NCBI GenBank assembly: GCA_963775625.1
Contig: CAVZJM010000002.1
Location: 1 to 64,000, forward strand
DNA: 64,000 nucleotides
Reading direction: 5' to 3'
Source of the DNA: JAIBJN01 sp963775625
Lineage (GTDB): Bacteria > Actinomycetota > Thermoleophilia > Gaiellales > Gaiellaceae
Shown here: positions 10,672-20,496 of the stretch, in pieces
Layout: every line of letters begins with the position of its first letter
Numbering within the stretch: the first letter of the stretch is position 1
Program-made: the position numbers and the translations under genes
Notes under the pieces: model-generated
The model's database searches: none
Told to the model about the DNA's origin: nothing
What the model saw: the letters and a program-made list of their open reading frames with translations, nothing else

Positions 10672-11765
10672 TGGATCTCTTCTGGCACGACGACGCGCTG
10701 CGCCACGACACCGGGAGCGGGCTCTTCGAGCAGCCGCCCTCGCCGCTCCTGGACGAGCCGGAGCTGCACCCCGAGAACGCGGTGCGGATCCGGAACATGA
10801 AGGCGATCCTCGAGCGCGGCCCGCTCGCCGCGCACATCCGCCGCCGCGAAGGACGGCACGCCGACCTCGAGGAGCTGCGGCTCGTGCACGACGCCGACTA
10901 CGTCGAGTCGATCCGCGACTTCTGCCTCGCCGGCGGCGGCATCCTCACCTGGTCGACGCCCGTCTCGGTCGGCTCCTGGGACGCGGCGCTCGCGGCTGCG
11001 GGGACGACGCTGGCCGCCTGCGAGGCCGTTGTCTCCGGGGAGGCCGATGTCGCATACGCGCTCGTGCGCCCGCCCGGCCACCACGCCCAGCCGGCCCAGG
11101 CGGACGGGTACTGCCTCTTCAACAACGTCGCCCTCGCGGCGGAGCATGCCCGCCGCCGCGGCGTCGACCGCGTCGCGATCCTGGACTGGGACGTCCACCA
11201 CGGCAACGGGACGCAGGAGTGCTTCTACGGGCGCGACGACGTCCTCACCGTGTCGCTGCACATGCGCCACGGCGCCTGGAGCGACTCGCATCCCCAGACC
11301 GGCGCCCCGGACGAGCTCGGGACGGGCGCGGGCACCGGCTTCAACGTCAACGTCGAGCTCCCGCCCGGCACCGGGGACGCCGGCTACCTGCGCGCCTTCG
11401 AGGAGATCGTCGCGCCCGTGGTCGACCGCTTCGCGCCCGGCCTCGTGCTCGTGGCCTGCGGCCAGGACGCGAACCAGTTCGACCCGAACGGCAGGCAGTG
11501 CGTGTCCATGGACGGCTTTCGCCGGCTCGGGGAGGCGATGCGTGCCCTCGCCGAGCGCCATTCCCGCGGCCGGGTGGTGCTCGCCGAGGAGGGCGGCTAC
11601 GCCCGGACCTACTCGGCCTTCTGCCTGCACGCCACGCTGGCCGGCGTCCTCGGGGTCGAGAGCGGGCTCGAGGATCCCTGCGCCTACATGCCCGACGACC
11701 CGGCCCACGCGGACGCCGAGCTCGCGGCCGTCAAGGCGGCGCTCGCTCCATACTGGGCGTTGTGA
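10668..11765 (+). CDS. HDAC-family amidohydrolase (acetylpolyamine amidohydrolase-like)
   Basis: 365 residues of the arginase/deacetylase fold. The active-site histidine pair is in RPPGHHAQ (H138, H139), and zinc ligands lie in LDWDVHHGNGTQ (D175, H177) and in ACGQDANQFDPNG. The last motif matches class II-like bacterial deacetylases (HDAH type) more than acetoin-utilisation AcuC. Bacterial members remove acetyl groups from acetylpolyamines and other small amides. The position between an MFS permease and a nitrilase-family amidase, near an aminotransferase and a polyamine-type ABC transporter, supports a role in amine catabolism. Confidence 0.88.
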   Translation: MMDLFWHDDALRHDTGSGLFEQPPSPLLDEPELHPENAVRIRNMKAILERGPLAAHIRRREGRHADLEELRLVHDADYVESIRDFCLAGGGILTWSTPVSVGSWDAALAAAGTTLAACEAVVSGEADVAYALVRPPGHHAQPAQADGYCLFNNVALAAEHARRRGVDRVAILDWDVHHGNGTQECFYGRDDVLTVSLHMRHGAWSDSHPQTGAPDELGTGAGTGFNVNVELPPGTGDAGYLRAFEEIVAPVVDRFAPGLVLVACGQDANQFDPNGRQCVSMDGFRRLGEAMRALAERHSRGRVVLAEEGGYARTYSAFCLHATLAGVLGVESGLEDPCAYMPDDPAHADAELAAVKAALAPYWAL

Positions 11766-11805
11766 GGCCGCTGCTGCTCACCCGCGAGCACGACGAGGCG
11801 GCAGC

Positions 11806-12645
11806 ATGACGGTCGTCCGGGTCGCCTGTGCCCAGGTCGCGCCGACCGTCGGCGACCTCGAAGGAAACCGGCTGCTTGCGCGTGAGGCGATACGCGAGGC
11901 GATCGGGGCGGAAGCACGGGTGGTCGTCCTCCCCGAGCTGGTCACGTCCGGCTACGTCTTCGAATCCGTGCCGGAGGCGAGGTCGTGCGCCGAGCCTGCC
12001 GACGGCCCGACCCTCCGCGGCTGGTCGGAGGAAGCGGCGGGCGGAGACGCGGTCGTGGTCGGCGGGTTCTGCGAGCTGGGCGCGGACGACCGCCTCTACA
12101 ACTCAGCGGCCGTCGTCGACCGGAGCGGCGTCCTCGCCGTGTACCGGAAGATTCACCTCTGGGACCAGGAGAAGCTCTTCTTCGAGCCGGGCGCCGAGCC
12201 CGCCCCTCTCGTGGACACGGTCCTCGGGAGGATCGGCGTCGGTGTCTGCTACGACCTCAACTTCCCGGAGCTCGCCCGCGGCCTCGCCCTCGGCGGTGCC
12301 GACCTGCTGGCGCTGCCGGCGAACTTCCCTGTTCTTCAGACCACTCCGGAGGGGGAGCGCCCCATCGAGGTCACCATCGCAATGGCGACGGCGCACCTGA
12401 ACCACATCTTCGTCGCGGTCTGCGACCGTACCGGCCCCGAGCGCGGCGTCGAGTGGGTGGGCGGGAGCGTCGTCTGCGACGCGTACGGCTGGGTGCTCGC
12501 CGGCCCGCCCGCGGATAACGGGCCCGGGCTCGTCGTCGCCGAGTGCGAGCTTGCGGACGCCCGCGAGAAGGCCTGGAACGAGCGGAACCACGTCTTCGGC
12601 GACCGCCGCCCCGAGCTCTACCGGCTCGACGCGCCCACCGCCTGA
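11806..12645 (+). CDS. Carbon-nitrogen hydrolase (nitrilase superfamily amidase)
   Basis: 279 residues with the complete catalytic triad of the family: E44 in LPELVTSGY, K115 in YRKIHLWD and C148 in GVCYDLNFPE. Members hydrolyse small amides and carbamoyl compounds, including N-carbamoylputrescine and omega-amides. It begins 40 bp after the deacetylase and probably belongs to the same transcript. Its 3' end overlaps the convergent OYE-family gene by 28 bp. N-carbamoylputrescine amidase would fit the neighbours but the specificity cannot be read from sequence. Confidence 0.88.
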   Translation: MTVVRVACAQVAPTVGDLEGNRLLAREAIREAIGAEARVVVLPELVTSGYVFESVPEARSCAEPADGPTLRGWSEEAAGGDAVVVGGFCELGADDRLYNSAAVVDRSGVLAVYRKIHLWDQEKLFFEPGAEPAPLVDTVLGRIGVGVCYDLNFPELARGLALGGADLLALPANFPVLQTTPEGERPIEVTIAMATAHLNHIFVAVCDRTGPERGVEWVGGSVVCDAYGWVLAGPPADNGPGLVVAECELADAREKAWNERNHVFGDRRPELYRLDAPTA

Positions 12646-14525
12646 GCGGCGAGGGTCCCCTCGAGAATCGCCTCCTCCAGGCCCCGCGGGCCGAGACAGT
12701 CGCCCGCCTCGTGCACGGCGACGCCCACACCCGCCAGCGCCGCGACCAGCGCATTCTCGGGGACGCGGCCCAGCGCGAGGACGAGCAAGTCCGCGCGGAG
12801 CTCGGACTCGAGCTCCGGGGCGAACAGGTTGCGGACGAGAACGCGGCCCTGCTCCGCGCCGGTGAGCTCCAGATGGTGCTCGAGCCGGACGCCGGCGCGG
12901 TAGAGACGGGCCGCGTACAGGTTCCGCTGGTACTGATGGAGCGTCTCGGCGACGGCGGCCGAGCCAATCGCGACAGTCACAAAGTTCCCGGCCGAGTCGA
13001 GGAGATCGGCGCACGCGAGGCCCGACGCGTCTCCACCCCAGTCGGCGACGACCACGCGCCGGCCGCTGGGCCGCGGGCCGCGGAGCACGTCCCAGGCCTG
13101 GACGACCTCGATTCCCTCGAGCGGGAGATCGGGCTCGTACGGCGCCGCCCCGGTGGCGACGACGACCGCGTCGGGCGAGATCGCGGCGACCGTCCCGGGA
13201 TCGGCCTCCGTCTCGAGGCGCACCTCGACTCCGGCAGCCTCGAGCAGCTGGTTGTAGTTGCGCGCGAGCGCCCGCGCGAGCTCGGCATGCATCGGCGCCG
13301 CCCCTGCCAGCGCGACTTGCCCGCCGAGCCTCCCGCTGCGCTCGAGCAGGACGACCTCGTGACCCGCCGCACCCGCCTCGGCGGCCGCGGCGAGGCCCGC
13401 CGGCCCCCCACCCGCGATGACCACACGCCGCAGGGACGCGGCGCGCGCCGGCGCGCCGAACGTCAGCTCCCGGCCGGTGCGCGGGTTCTGCGCACACGCA
13501 ATCGGAGTGCCCGCGTGGTAGTGCGCGATGCAGGTGTTGCAGCCGATGCAGCGGAGGACGTGGTCGAGCCGTCCCTCGCGCGCCTTGCGCGGCAGGTCCG
13601 GATCGGTGATGAGCGCACGGGTCATCCCCACGGCGTCGCAGCGTCCCTCGCCGACGAGCCGGTCGGCCTCGGCCGGGTCGACGACGCGCGAAGTGGCCAC
13701 GAGCGGCGGGCCGACGCTGAACGGCGAAGTCAGGCCGGCGATCGCGTTCTCGAGCATGGGCGGGGGCGGGACGATGCCGCTCGAGCCGCGATAGGTCGAG
13801 GAGGCCCCGAGGGCGACGCTCACGTAGTCGACGTGAGCGGCGACTTTGCCGACGACGTTCTGCGCCGCCTCCGAATCGGCCGAGAAACGAACGCCCAGAG
13901 CGAGACCGGGGGCCGCCGCGCGCACTGCGCCCAGCACCGCGAGCAGGAAGCCGGCCGGCTCGGCCCACTCGTCCTCGCGCCGGTTGAGCCCAGGCGTGAA
14001 GAACTGCGCGGCCAGGTACTCGTGGGCGGCCGAGACCTCGACTCCGTCCAGCCCGGCCTTCGCCGCCAGCGCTGCGCTCCGCGCGTAGCCTTCGATGACC
14101 TCCTCGATCTCGCCCGCGGTCAGCGCGCGCGGCTCCACGTGGAAGCGAAGGCTGGGAATCGACGAGGGCGCGAGCGCCGGAGGCCGCGGCGGGTCGGAGA
14201 TCTGCTCGCGGCCGCCGTGGAAGAGCTGCACGAAGAGGCGCGTCCCGTGGTGCTGCACCGCCTCGGCGACGCGCGCCAGAGCCGGCACGATCTCCTCGCG
14301 GTACCCGCCGAGCGTGTGCGGCGTCAGGAGCCCCGAGGGGTGAACTGCCGTGGCCTCGAGGACGATCAGCCCGGTGCCGCCGCGCGCGCGGGCCTCGTGG
14401 TAGGCGACGAAGTCCTCGGTCGGAAGGCTCTCGTGGACGAGCGTCGTCTGGTGGGCCGTCGAGACGATCCGGTTCGGGAGGGCGACCGGTCCTACGCGTA
14501 GCGGGCTGAGGAGCGCTTCGAGCAG
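12618..14525 (-). CDS. OYE/FadH-type FMN, [4Fe-4S], FAD oxidoreductase
   Basis: About 635 residues. An N-terminal old-yellow-enzyme barrel (SPLRVGPVALPNRIV; HEYLAAQFFTPGLNRR) is followed by an iron-sulfur motif with C326, C329, C332 and C344 (CIGCNTC then C) and a C-terminal nucleotide-binding domain (VVIAGGGPAGLAAA). This is the layout of 2,4-dienoyl-CoA reductase, trimethylamine/dimethylamine dehydrogenase and N-methylproline demethylase. Similarity extends to residue 1, but no ATG, GTG or TTG exists between an in-frame TGA and the conserved sequence. The best start is a CTG at 14525 with AAGGAGG at 14530-14536 four bases upstream. Given the amine-related neighbours an amine demethylase is attractive, but unproven. 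Confidence 0.85.
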   Translation of the reverse strand: MLEALLSPLRVGPVALPNRIVSTAHQTTLVHESLPTEDFVAYHEARARGGTGLIVLEATAVHPSGLLTPHTLGGYREEIVPALARVAEAVQHHGTRLFVQLFHGGREQISDPPRPPALAPSSIPSLRFHVEPRALTAGEIEEVIEGYARSAALAAKAGLDGVEVSAAHEYLAAQFFTPGLNRREDEWAEPAGFLLAVLGAVRAAAPGLALGVRFSADSEAAQNVVGKVAAHVDYVSVALGASSTYRGSSGIVPPPPMLENAIAGLTSPFSVGPPLVATSRVVDPAEADRLVGEGRCDAVGMTRALITDPDLPRKAREGRLDHVLRCIGCNTCIAHYHAGTPIACAQNPRTGRELTFGAPARAASLRRVVIAGGGPAGLAAAAEAGAAGHEVVLLERSGRLGGQVALAGAAPMHAELARALARNYNQLLEAAGVEVRLETEADPGTVAAISPDAVVVATGAAPYEPDLPLEGIEVVQAWDVLRGPRPSGRRVVVADWGGDASGLACADLLDSAGNFVTVAIGSAAVAETLHQYQRNLYAARLYRAGVRLEHHLELTGAEQGRVLVRNLFAPELESELRADLLVLALGRVPENALVAALAGVGVAVHEAGDCLGPRGLEEAILEGTLAAQAVGASSR

Positions 14526-14529
14526 CTCG

Positions 14530-14536
14530 CCTCCTT
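14530..14536 (-). promoter_or_regulatory. Ribosome binding site deciding a CTG start
   Basis: AAGGAGG on the minus strand, four bases before CTG 14525-14523. It is a near-perfect Shine-Dalgarno sequence and no standard start codon is available in the open part of the frame. Confidence 0.5.
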
Positions 14537-14590
14537 GAGGCGGTCGGGGGCGGGTGATGGTACCCCTCCGGCGTGCTCAGGAACCTACGG

Positions 14591-15925
14591 CTAGACCCTC
14601 CCGCAGAACCGCATGGCGCACACGGCGAGGGCCTGGGCGCACTGCACGAGATCGTCGACGGGCACGTGCTCGTCGATCGTATGCGCGATGCTCGGGCCGC
14701 CCGGCTCCGTCGGGAACCCGCGCGGCCCGTAGGCGATCGAAGGGATTCCGGCGAGGTGCGTGAACGTGGCTCCGTCGTACCACGAGTCGAGCCCGAAGAG
14801 CTTGCCCGGCCGCTCCACGTCTCGCCCCGCCTCGAGCATCGCAGCGACGATCGGGTCGTCCTCGGCGATCTCCATCGGCATGACGCCGCTCGGCCACCAT
14901 TCGAAGCGGGGCGGGTTGTCGGCAAGCCAACCGTCCCGAGCCGTCTCGCGCAGAATCCACTCCTCCACTTCGCGCCGCACGTTCGAGCCGAAGCCCCGCT
15001 CGTCTGCCTGCGAGGGGAGGTAAAGGACGGCGCAGGTGAGCTCGCAGGAGGCGGGATAGGTCACGGGCCAGTCGCCTGCCGACGCCATCGTCGGGAGGAC
15101 GTCCGGCCTGCTCAGGTACGGGTGCTCGAGGCCGGCGCCGCCCGACCACTCCGAGCGCAGCTTCTGCATCGCCTCGATGACGACCGCCGCCTTCTCGATG
15201 GCGTTCACAGCGCCGCCCTCGCGCCAGGAACGCTGGAAGACCTCGGCGTGACCGGGACGGCCGGGAACAGTGATGACGCCGTACTCGGACCCCCGGCAGG
15301 CCACCCACACGTCGAAGCCTGTGGCCTCGGTGACGATGCCCGCGTCGGCCTCGATCCCCCGCGCCACGATCGCCGAGCTGCCTGCGCCCGACGACTCCTC
15401 GTCGGTGTTCGTCGCGACGATCAGGTCGCCGGCGAGCTCGACGCCACTCTCTGCGATCACCTCGGCCGCGAGCGTCATCGCCGCGACTCCGCCTTTCATG
15501 TCGCACGAGCCGCGCCCGTAGAGGTTGCCGTTCCGGACCTCGGCCTCGAACGGATTGCTCGCCCACTGGTCGATCGGCTCCACCGAGACGGCGTCGATGT
15601 GGCCGTTGAAGAGGAGGCTCTTACCGCCCCCCGCGCCCTTGAAGCGGGCGACCAGCTGGGGTCGGCCCTCAAAGCCGAGACCGGGGGGCACGAGCGGCTT
15701 CCCCTTCATCTCGTCTGTCGAGGGCTCCCAGAGATCGACCTCCGCGCCGGCGTCCCGCAGTCGACGGGCCAGGTGCTTCTGCAAGGCCTCCTCGTCGCGA
15801 GGCGGATCCTCAGGATTGCGTGCCGTCGTGTCGAAGCCGACAAGCTCTGACGTGAGCAGCACGAGCTCGCTCCGCCGCCGCTCGATCTCGTCGGCGATCT
15901 GACGTTCGCGGTCGCTCAACGACAC
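14591..15925 (-). CDS. M20-family metallohydrolase (ArgE/DapE type)
   Basis: 444 residues. Metal ligands appear as FNGHIDAVS (H109, D111), GRGSCDMKGG (D142) and the catalytic/ligand pair in NTDEESSG (E176, E177). The family removes acyl groups or amino acids from small amides (acetylornithine, succinyl-diaminopimelate, dipeptides, acylated polyamines). It is divergent from the Pot-type ABC operon. The GTG at 15925 lies six bases after TAGGTT (15932-15937), another leaderless arrangement. A catabolic role next to polyamine uptake is likely; the exact substrate is not known. Confidence 0.87.
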   Translation of the reverse strand: MSLSDRERQIADEIERRRSELVLLTSELVGFDTTARNPEDPPRDEEALQKHLARRLRDAGAEVDLWEPSTDEMKGKPLVPPGLGFEGRPQLVARFKGAGGGKSLLFNGHIDAVSVEPIDQWASNPFEAEVRNGNLYGRGSCDMKGGVAAMTLAAEVIAESGVELAGDLIVATNTDEESSGAGSSAIVARGIEADAGIVTEATGFDVWVACRGSEYGVITVPGRPGHAEVFQRSWREGGAVNAIEKAAVVIEAMQKLRSEWSGGAGLEHPYLSRPDVLPTMASAGDWPVTYPASCELTCAVLYLPSQADERGFGSNVRREVEEWILRETARDGWLADNPPRFEWWPSGVMPMEIAEDDPIVAAMLEAGRDVERPGKLFGLDSWYDGATFTHLAGIPSIAYGPRGFPTEPGGPSIAHTIDEHVPVDDLVQCAQALAVCAMRFCGRV

Positions 15926-15931
15926 GGGGGA

Positions 15932-15937
15932 AACCTA
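15932..15937 (-). promoter_or_regulatory. -10 element of a leaderless promoter for the M20 gene
   Basis: TAGGTT on the minus strand ends six bases before GTG 15925. Confidence 0.45.
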
Positions 15938-15980
15938 ACTTGCCACGAGAGGTTCTCGGAGGCAGCACGCCTCGCTTGCA

Positions 15981-16009
15981 TTACGGCGCCCGGCCTCCAA
16001 CAATAGTGT
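15981..16009 (+). promoter_or_regulatory. Candidate promoter of the Pot-type ABC operon
   Basis: TTACGG (15981-15986) and TAGTGT (16004-16009) are 17 bases apart, a plausible -35/-10 pair. The first gene starts at GTG 16038, leaving a short leader of about 20 bases. The match to consensus is weak. Confidence 0.35.
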
Positions 16010-16037
16010 CCTGGAACATCAGAGTCACACCGGCCCA

Positions 16038-17210
<1,173 letters not shown>

Positions 17211-17212
17211 GA

Positions 17213-18418
17213 ATGGATCTGGAAAACAGCAAGCTCTCGCGGCGAGGATTCGTCGCACTGACAGGGGCGACGAGCCTCAGCGCGCTGCTCGCAGCGTGCG
17301 GCGGTGGTGATGACGGAGGGGAAGCCGAGCCGGCGGCGCCGGAGACCGGGGCATCGCCTGGCGAGGCGCCCACGGTCTCCTTCGACCCGGCTTCCGAGCC
17401 GGACGGGCCGATCACGTTCTTCGAGTGGGCCGGCTACGACAAGACCGCGCCCTGGATGTGGGAGGCCTACACCAAGGGCGAGTTCGGGCAGAGGAGCCCG
17501 CTCAAGTTCGAGTTCCTCGAGAACGACATCCAGGCGCTCGCCAAGGTTGCGTCCGGCTACAACCCCGATGTCATCCATCCTTGCATCGCCTACTGGCCGG
17601 ACTTCAATGCGGCCGGCCTGATCCAGCCGTTCGACGCGGCGCTGCTCCCCGACTACGAAGGCATCCCCGCGGCGATTCGCGATCCGGGGGTGGGCGAGGA
17701 CGGCCTCGTGTACCACGTCCCCTTCGACATCGGGTTCTCCTCCCTCGTCTACAGGGCCGACAAGATCCCGATCACGCCGGAGGAGGAGTCCTGGAGCGTC
17801 TTGCTCGACCCCGCGTACGAGGGGAAGCTCGCGACCTACTCGGACCCCGTCACGATCATCAAGATCGGCGCGCTCATCAATGCCGGCGAGCCGATCGACC
17901 CGAACAAGCTCACGACCGAGCAGATCGAGGCGGCGAAGGCGACGATGATCCAGGCCAAGCCGCAGATCCGGAACTACTGGAGCAACAATCAAGGCAACAT
18001 CGACGACTTCATCAACGGCAACGTCTGGGCGACCTACATGTGGCCCGACGGCTACCTTCAGGCCATCCGTCACGAGAAGCTGAAGGGCGTCGACGTTCGC
18101 TACATGTGGCCGAAGGAGGGCCGGCTCGCCTGGGTGTGCGGCTTCGTCCTCAACGCGGCCACCGAGCGGCCGGGCCGAGCGACGCTTGCCGTCGCGGCAG
18201 CGAACACGCCGGAGGCCGCGGCCTCGCTCACCGACGTCTTTGCCTACGGCGCGGCGCAGCAGGACGGGGTGCTGGAGCTGATCAAGGACAAGGAGCTGAT
18301 CTCGATCTTCAGCCTCGACGATCCAACGGCGTTCGAGCCGCCGCGCGCTTGGTTCGAGCAGCCGCTCCCGAATCGACAGGAGTACACGGAGGCCGGCGAG
18401 GCGGTCAAGGCAGCGTAG
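17213..18418 (+). CDS. potD: Extracellular solute-binding lipoprotein, PotD/spermidine type
   Basis: 401 residues. The N-terminus carries both a twin-arginine motif (SRRGFVAL, R10 R11) and a lipobox (LLAAC, Cys29), so it is exported folded by Tat and lipid-anchored. The mature part (FFEWAGYDKTAP; YNPDVIHPC; VPFDIGFSSLVYR) is a type 2 periplasmic-binding fold like PotD/PotF. ATG 17213 is chosen over an upstream GTG because GGAGG lies seven bases before it. A strong stem-loop follows the stop before the permease genes, which may keep its mRNA more abundant. The ligand is probably a polyamine or related amine. Confidence 0.9.
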   Translation: MDLENSKLSRRGFVALTGATSLSALLAACGGGDDGGEAEPAAPETGASPGEAPTVSFDPASEPDGPITFFEWAGYDKTAPWMWEAYTKGEFGQRSPLKFEFLENDIQALAKVASGYNPDVIHPCIAYWPDFNAAGLIQPFDAALLPDYEGIPAAIRDPGVGEDGLVYHVPFDIGFSSLVYRADKIPITPEEESWSVLLDPAYEGKLATYSDPVTIIKIGALINAGEPIDPNKLTTEQIEAAKATMIQAKPQIRNYWSNNQGNIDDFINGNVWATYMWPDGYLQAIRHEKLKGVDVRYMWPKEGRLAWVCGFVLNAATERPGRATLAVAAANTPEAAASLTDVFAYGAAQQDGVLELIKDKELISIFSLDDPTAFEPPRAWFEQPLPNRQEYTEAGEAVKAA

Positions 18419-18433
18419 TTCTCTCGGTATCGC

Positions 18434-18464
18434 GGCGGGGAGCTGCGGTGTGCGACTCCCCGCC
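18434..18464 (+). promoter_or_regulatory. Intercistronic stem-loop between potD-like and potB-like genes
   Basis: GGCGGGGAG (18434-18442) pairs perfectly with CTCCCCGCC (18456-18464) around a 13-base loop. It has no T-run, so it is more likely an mRNA-stabilising or attenuating hairpin than a full terminator. AGGAGG for the next gene follows closely. Confidence 0.6.
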
Positions 18465-18484
18465 GGCCGTGAGGAGGCAGACGA

Positions 18485-19660
18485 ATGGCGCAACGAGCGA
18501 CCGTGGCGGCGCCGGCGATCCCGATCGAGGAGGGGGCCTGGAGCCGGCGAGCCCAGGACCGGCTCGCGACCTACTCGCTGACGATCCCTGCGCTCGCGCT
18601 CCTCCTCGTCTTCTTCCTCGTCCCGATCTACTTCGTAGTCCGCTACAGCATCGGCCTGGAGCGGTTCGCGCGGAACGAGGCGGCTGCCTCGCTGACCGGC
18701 GAGCTCCCAGGCTTCTCGATGGAGCTATGGCGCGAGTTCCTCAACCCGGGAGTCGATCTCGGGGTGCTCGGCATGGCGTCGGTGCACATGCCCGCGTGGG
18801 TCGTCGGCGTCTTCTTCGCGGCCCTCGTCTTCGGCGCCGTCTTCGGACCGCGGCTGTCGGCGCGCTTTGGCGGCTGGATTCGGGCCGGCTCGTTTCTGCT
18901 CCTGCTGGCACCGTTTCTGACCATCCCCGCAGGCAACAACCTGCTCCGCGTTGCAGAGCTCTCGTCCGAGGGCGACTTCATACGGCTTTTCTTCCGCTCC
19001 GTGACGATGGCCACCACTTCGGCGGTCTGGGCCGTGTTCATCGCGTTCCCGATCGCCTACTTCCTCGCCTTCGGGATCAAGAAGTCGAAGTACATCTGGC
19101 TCTTGATCGTGATCGCGCCATTCCTGACCAGCTACCTCTTGCGGGTCTTCGCGTGGAAGATCATCCTCGGCGACCAGGGGCTGTTCAACAGCGCGCTCTT
19201 CGAGCTCGGGCTGCGCGACCCCGACAACCCGGTCTCGTTTCTGATCTACAGCCAGTTCACGGTCATTCTCGTCCTGCTCTACGCCTGGGTGCCGTTCATC
19301 ATCCTGCCGATCTTCATCGGGCTCGAGAGCGTGGACCGGCGCCTGCTCGAGGCCGCCACCGACATGGGCGCGAGCAGGCTCCAGGCGATGCGCAAGGTCA
19401 CTCTGCCGCTCGCCGCTCCCGGGATCGTCGCCGCCTTCCTGTTCGTGTTCATTCCCTCGATCGGCGAGTACGTCACGCCCTCGCTCGTCGGAGGCAACAA
19501 CGGCTACATGTTCGGGCAGGCGATCGCGAGTCAGTTCGTGGGCGGTGCGCTCAACTGGCAGACGGGCTCCGTCCTCTCGATCTTCCTCCTCGGCGTGGTC
19601 CTCTTCCTCGCACTCTCGACGTCGAGGTTCCTGCGTGCGGGCGGAGGCGCGACGGCATGA
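18485..19660 (+). CDS. potB: ABC transporter permease, PotB-like, with extra N-terminal helices
   Basis: 391 residues, about 100 longer than typical PotB. The core has the EAA loop EAATDMGASRLQAMRKV (about 294-310), where the ATPase docks, and LLRVFAWKIILGDQG typical of PotB. Between the first helix (about 31-53) and the core lies an inserted segment (about 75-160) with two further hydrophobic stretches (VVGVFFAALVFGAVF and AGSFLLLLAPFLTIP). No frameshift is seen, so the insertion is real. It partners the next permease. Confidence 0.9.
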   Translation: MAQRATVAAPAIPIEEGAWSRRAQDRLATYSLTIPALALLLVFFLVPIYFVVRYSIGLERFARNEAAASLTGELPGFSMELWREFLNPGVDLGVLGMASVHMPAWVVGVFFAALVFGAVFGPRLSARFGGWIRAGSFLLLLAPFLTIPAGNNLLRVAELSSEGDFIRLFFRSVTMATTSAVWAVFIAFPIAYFLAFGIKKSKYIWLLIVIAPFLTSYLLRVFAWKIILGDQGLFNSALFELGLRDPDNPVSFLIYSQFTVILVLLYAWVPFIILPIFIGLESVDRRLLEAATDMGASRLQAMRKVTLPLAAPGIVAAFLFVFIPSIGEYVTPSLVGGNNGYMFGQAIASQFVGGALNWQTGSVLSIFLLGVVLFLALSTSRFLRAGGGATA

Positions 19661-20496
19661 GTCGGGGCACGACCGACGTCTTCATGTCGAGCAACGGCAA
19701 GCGCCTGCTCGTGCTCTTCTTCGCGGGCTTTCTGGTCTTCCTCTATCTGCCGACGGTCCTGCTGATCATCTTTTCGTTCAATGCGTCGACCGTGATCGCG
19801 TTCCCGCTCAGCGGCTTCACCACGGACTTCTACAGAGCCGCCTGGGAAAACCCTGAGATCAAAGGGTCGCTGATCGCGAGCCTCAAGGTCGCCGCGGGAA
19901 CGGCCGTTCTCGCCACCGCGCTCGCCGTCCTCGTCTCATACGCCCTTGCCCGGAGGTCTCTCCGCTTCAAGGCCGGCGTATCGGCACTCCTCCTTCTCCC
20001 GCTCGTGGTGCCGACCGTCGTCCTCGGGGTCTCCCTTCTCGTTCTCTTCCGGCCCTCCGATCCGATCATCCCGATCCCGCTCGGGCTCTGGGCGGTGCTG
20101 ATCGGCCACATCGTGATCGCGCTTCCGTTCTGCGTCCTCCTCCTCCTGCCGCGGATCGCGTCGATCGACAAGCGCCTCGAGGAGGCCGCGCACGATCTCG
20201 GCGCATCCGGCCTGACGACCTTCCGGCGCGTCGTCCTGCCGCTGATCCTTCCCGCCCTGCTCGCCTCGCTGATCGTCGCCTTCGTCATCTCGATCGACGA
20301 AGTCGTGATCGCGAGCTTCCTCGTCCAGGATCAGACCACGTACCCCGTCTACCTGTACTCCGGGTTGCGGCTGTCCGGCCAGACCAGCCTCCTCATGCCC
20401 GTCGCGACGGTCATGATCGTGGCAAGCACGATCCTCATCATCGCGGCGGCACTGGTCAGCCGATACGGCGAGCGCCGCGCAGGTCTCGCGCGATGA
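19657..20496 (+). CDS. potC: ABC transporter permease, PotC-like
   Basis: 279 residues, normal length, with six predicted helices starting LLVLFFAGFLVFLYLPTVLL and an EAA loop EAAHDLGASGLTTFRRV (about 188-204). FNAS after the first helix and DEVVIASFL near the end are typical of PotC. Its ATG overlaps the previous stop (ATGA), and its own stop overlaps the next small gene in the same way. Confidence 0.92.
   Translation: MSRGTTDVFMSSNGKRLLVLFFAGFLVFLYLPTVLLIIFSFNASTVIAFPLSGFTTDFYRAAWENPEIKGSLIASLKVAAGTAVLATALAVLVSYALARRSLRFKAGVSALLLLPLVVPTVVLGVSLLVLFRPSDPIIPIPLGLWAVLIGHIVIALPFCVLLLLPRIASIDKRLEEAAHDLGASGLTTFRRVVLPLILPALLASLIVAFVISIDEVVIASFLVQDQTTYPVYLYSGLRLSGQTSLLMPVATVMIVASTILIIAAALVSRYGERRAGLAR

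Noticed and set aside
17425..19600. Long Arg-rich frame over the binding-protein and permease genes leading into the PotC-like gene
   Set aside because: Only the part from 19657 is real; the rest is out of phase with two clear genes.
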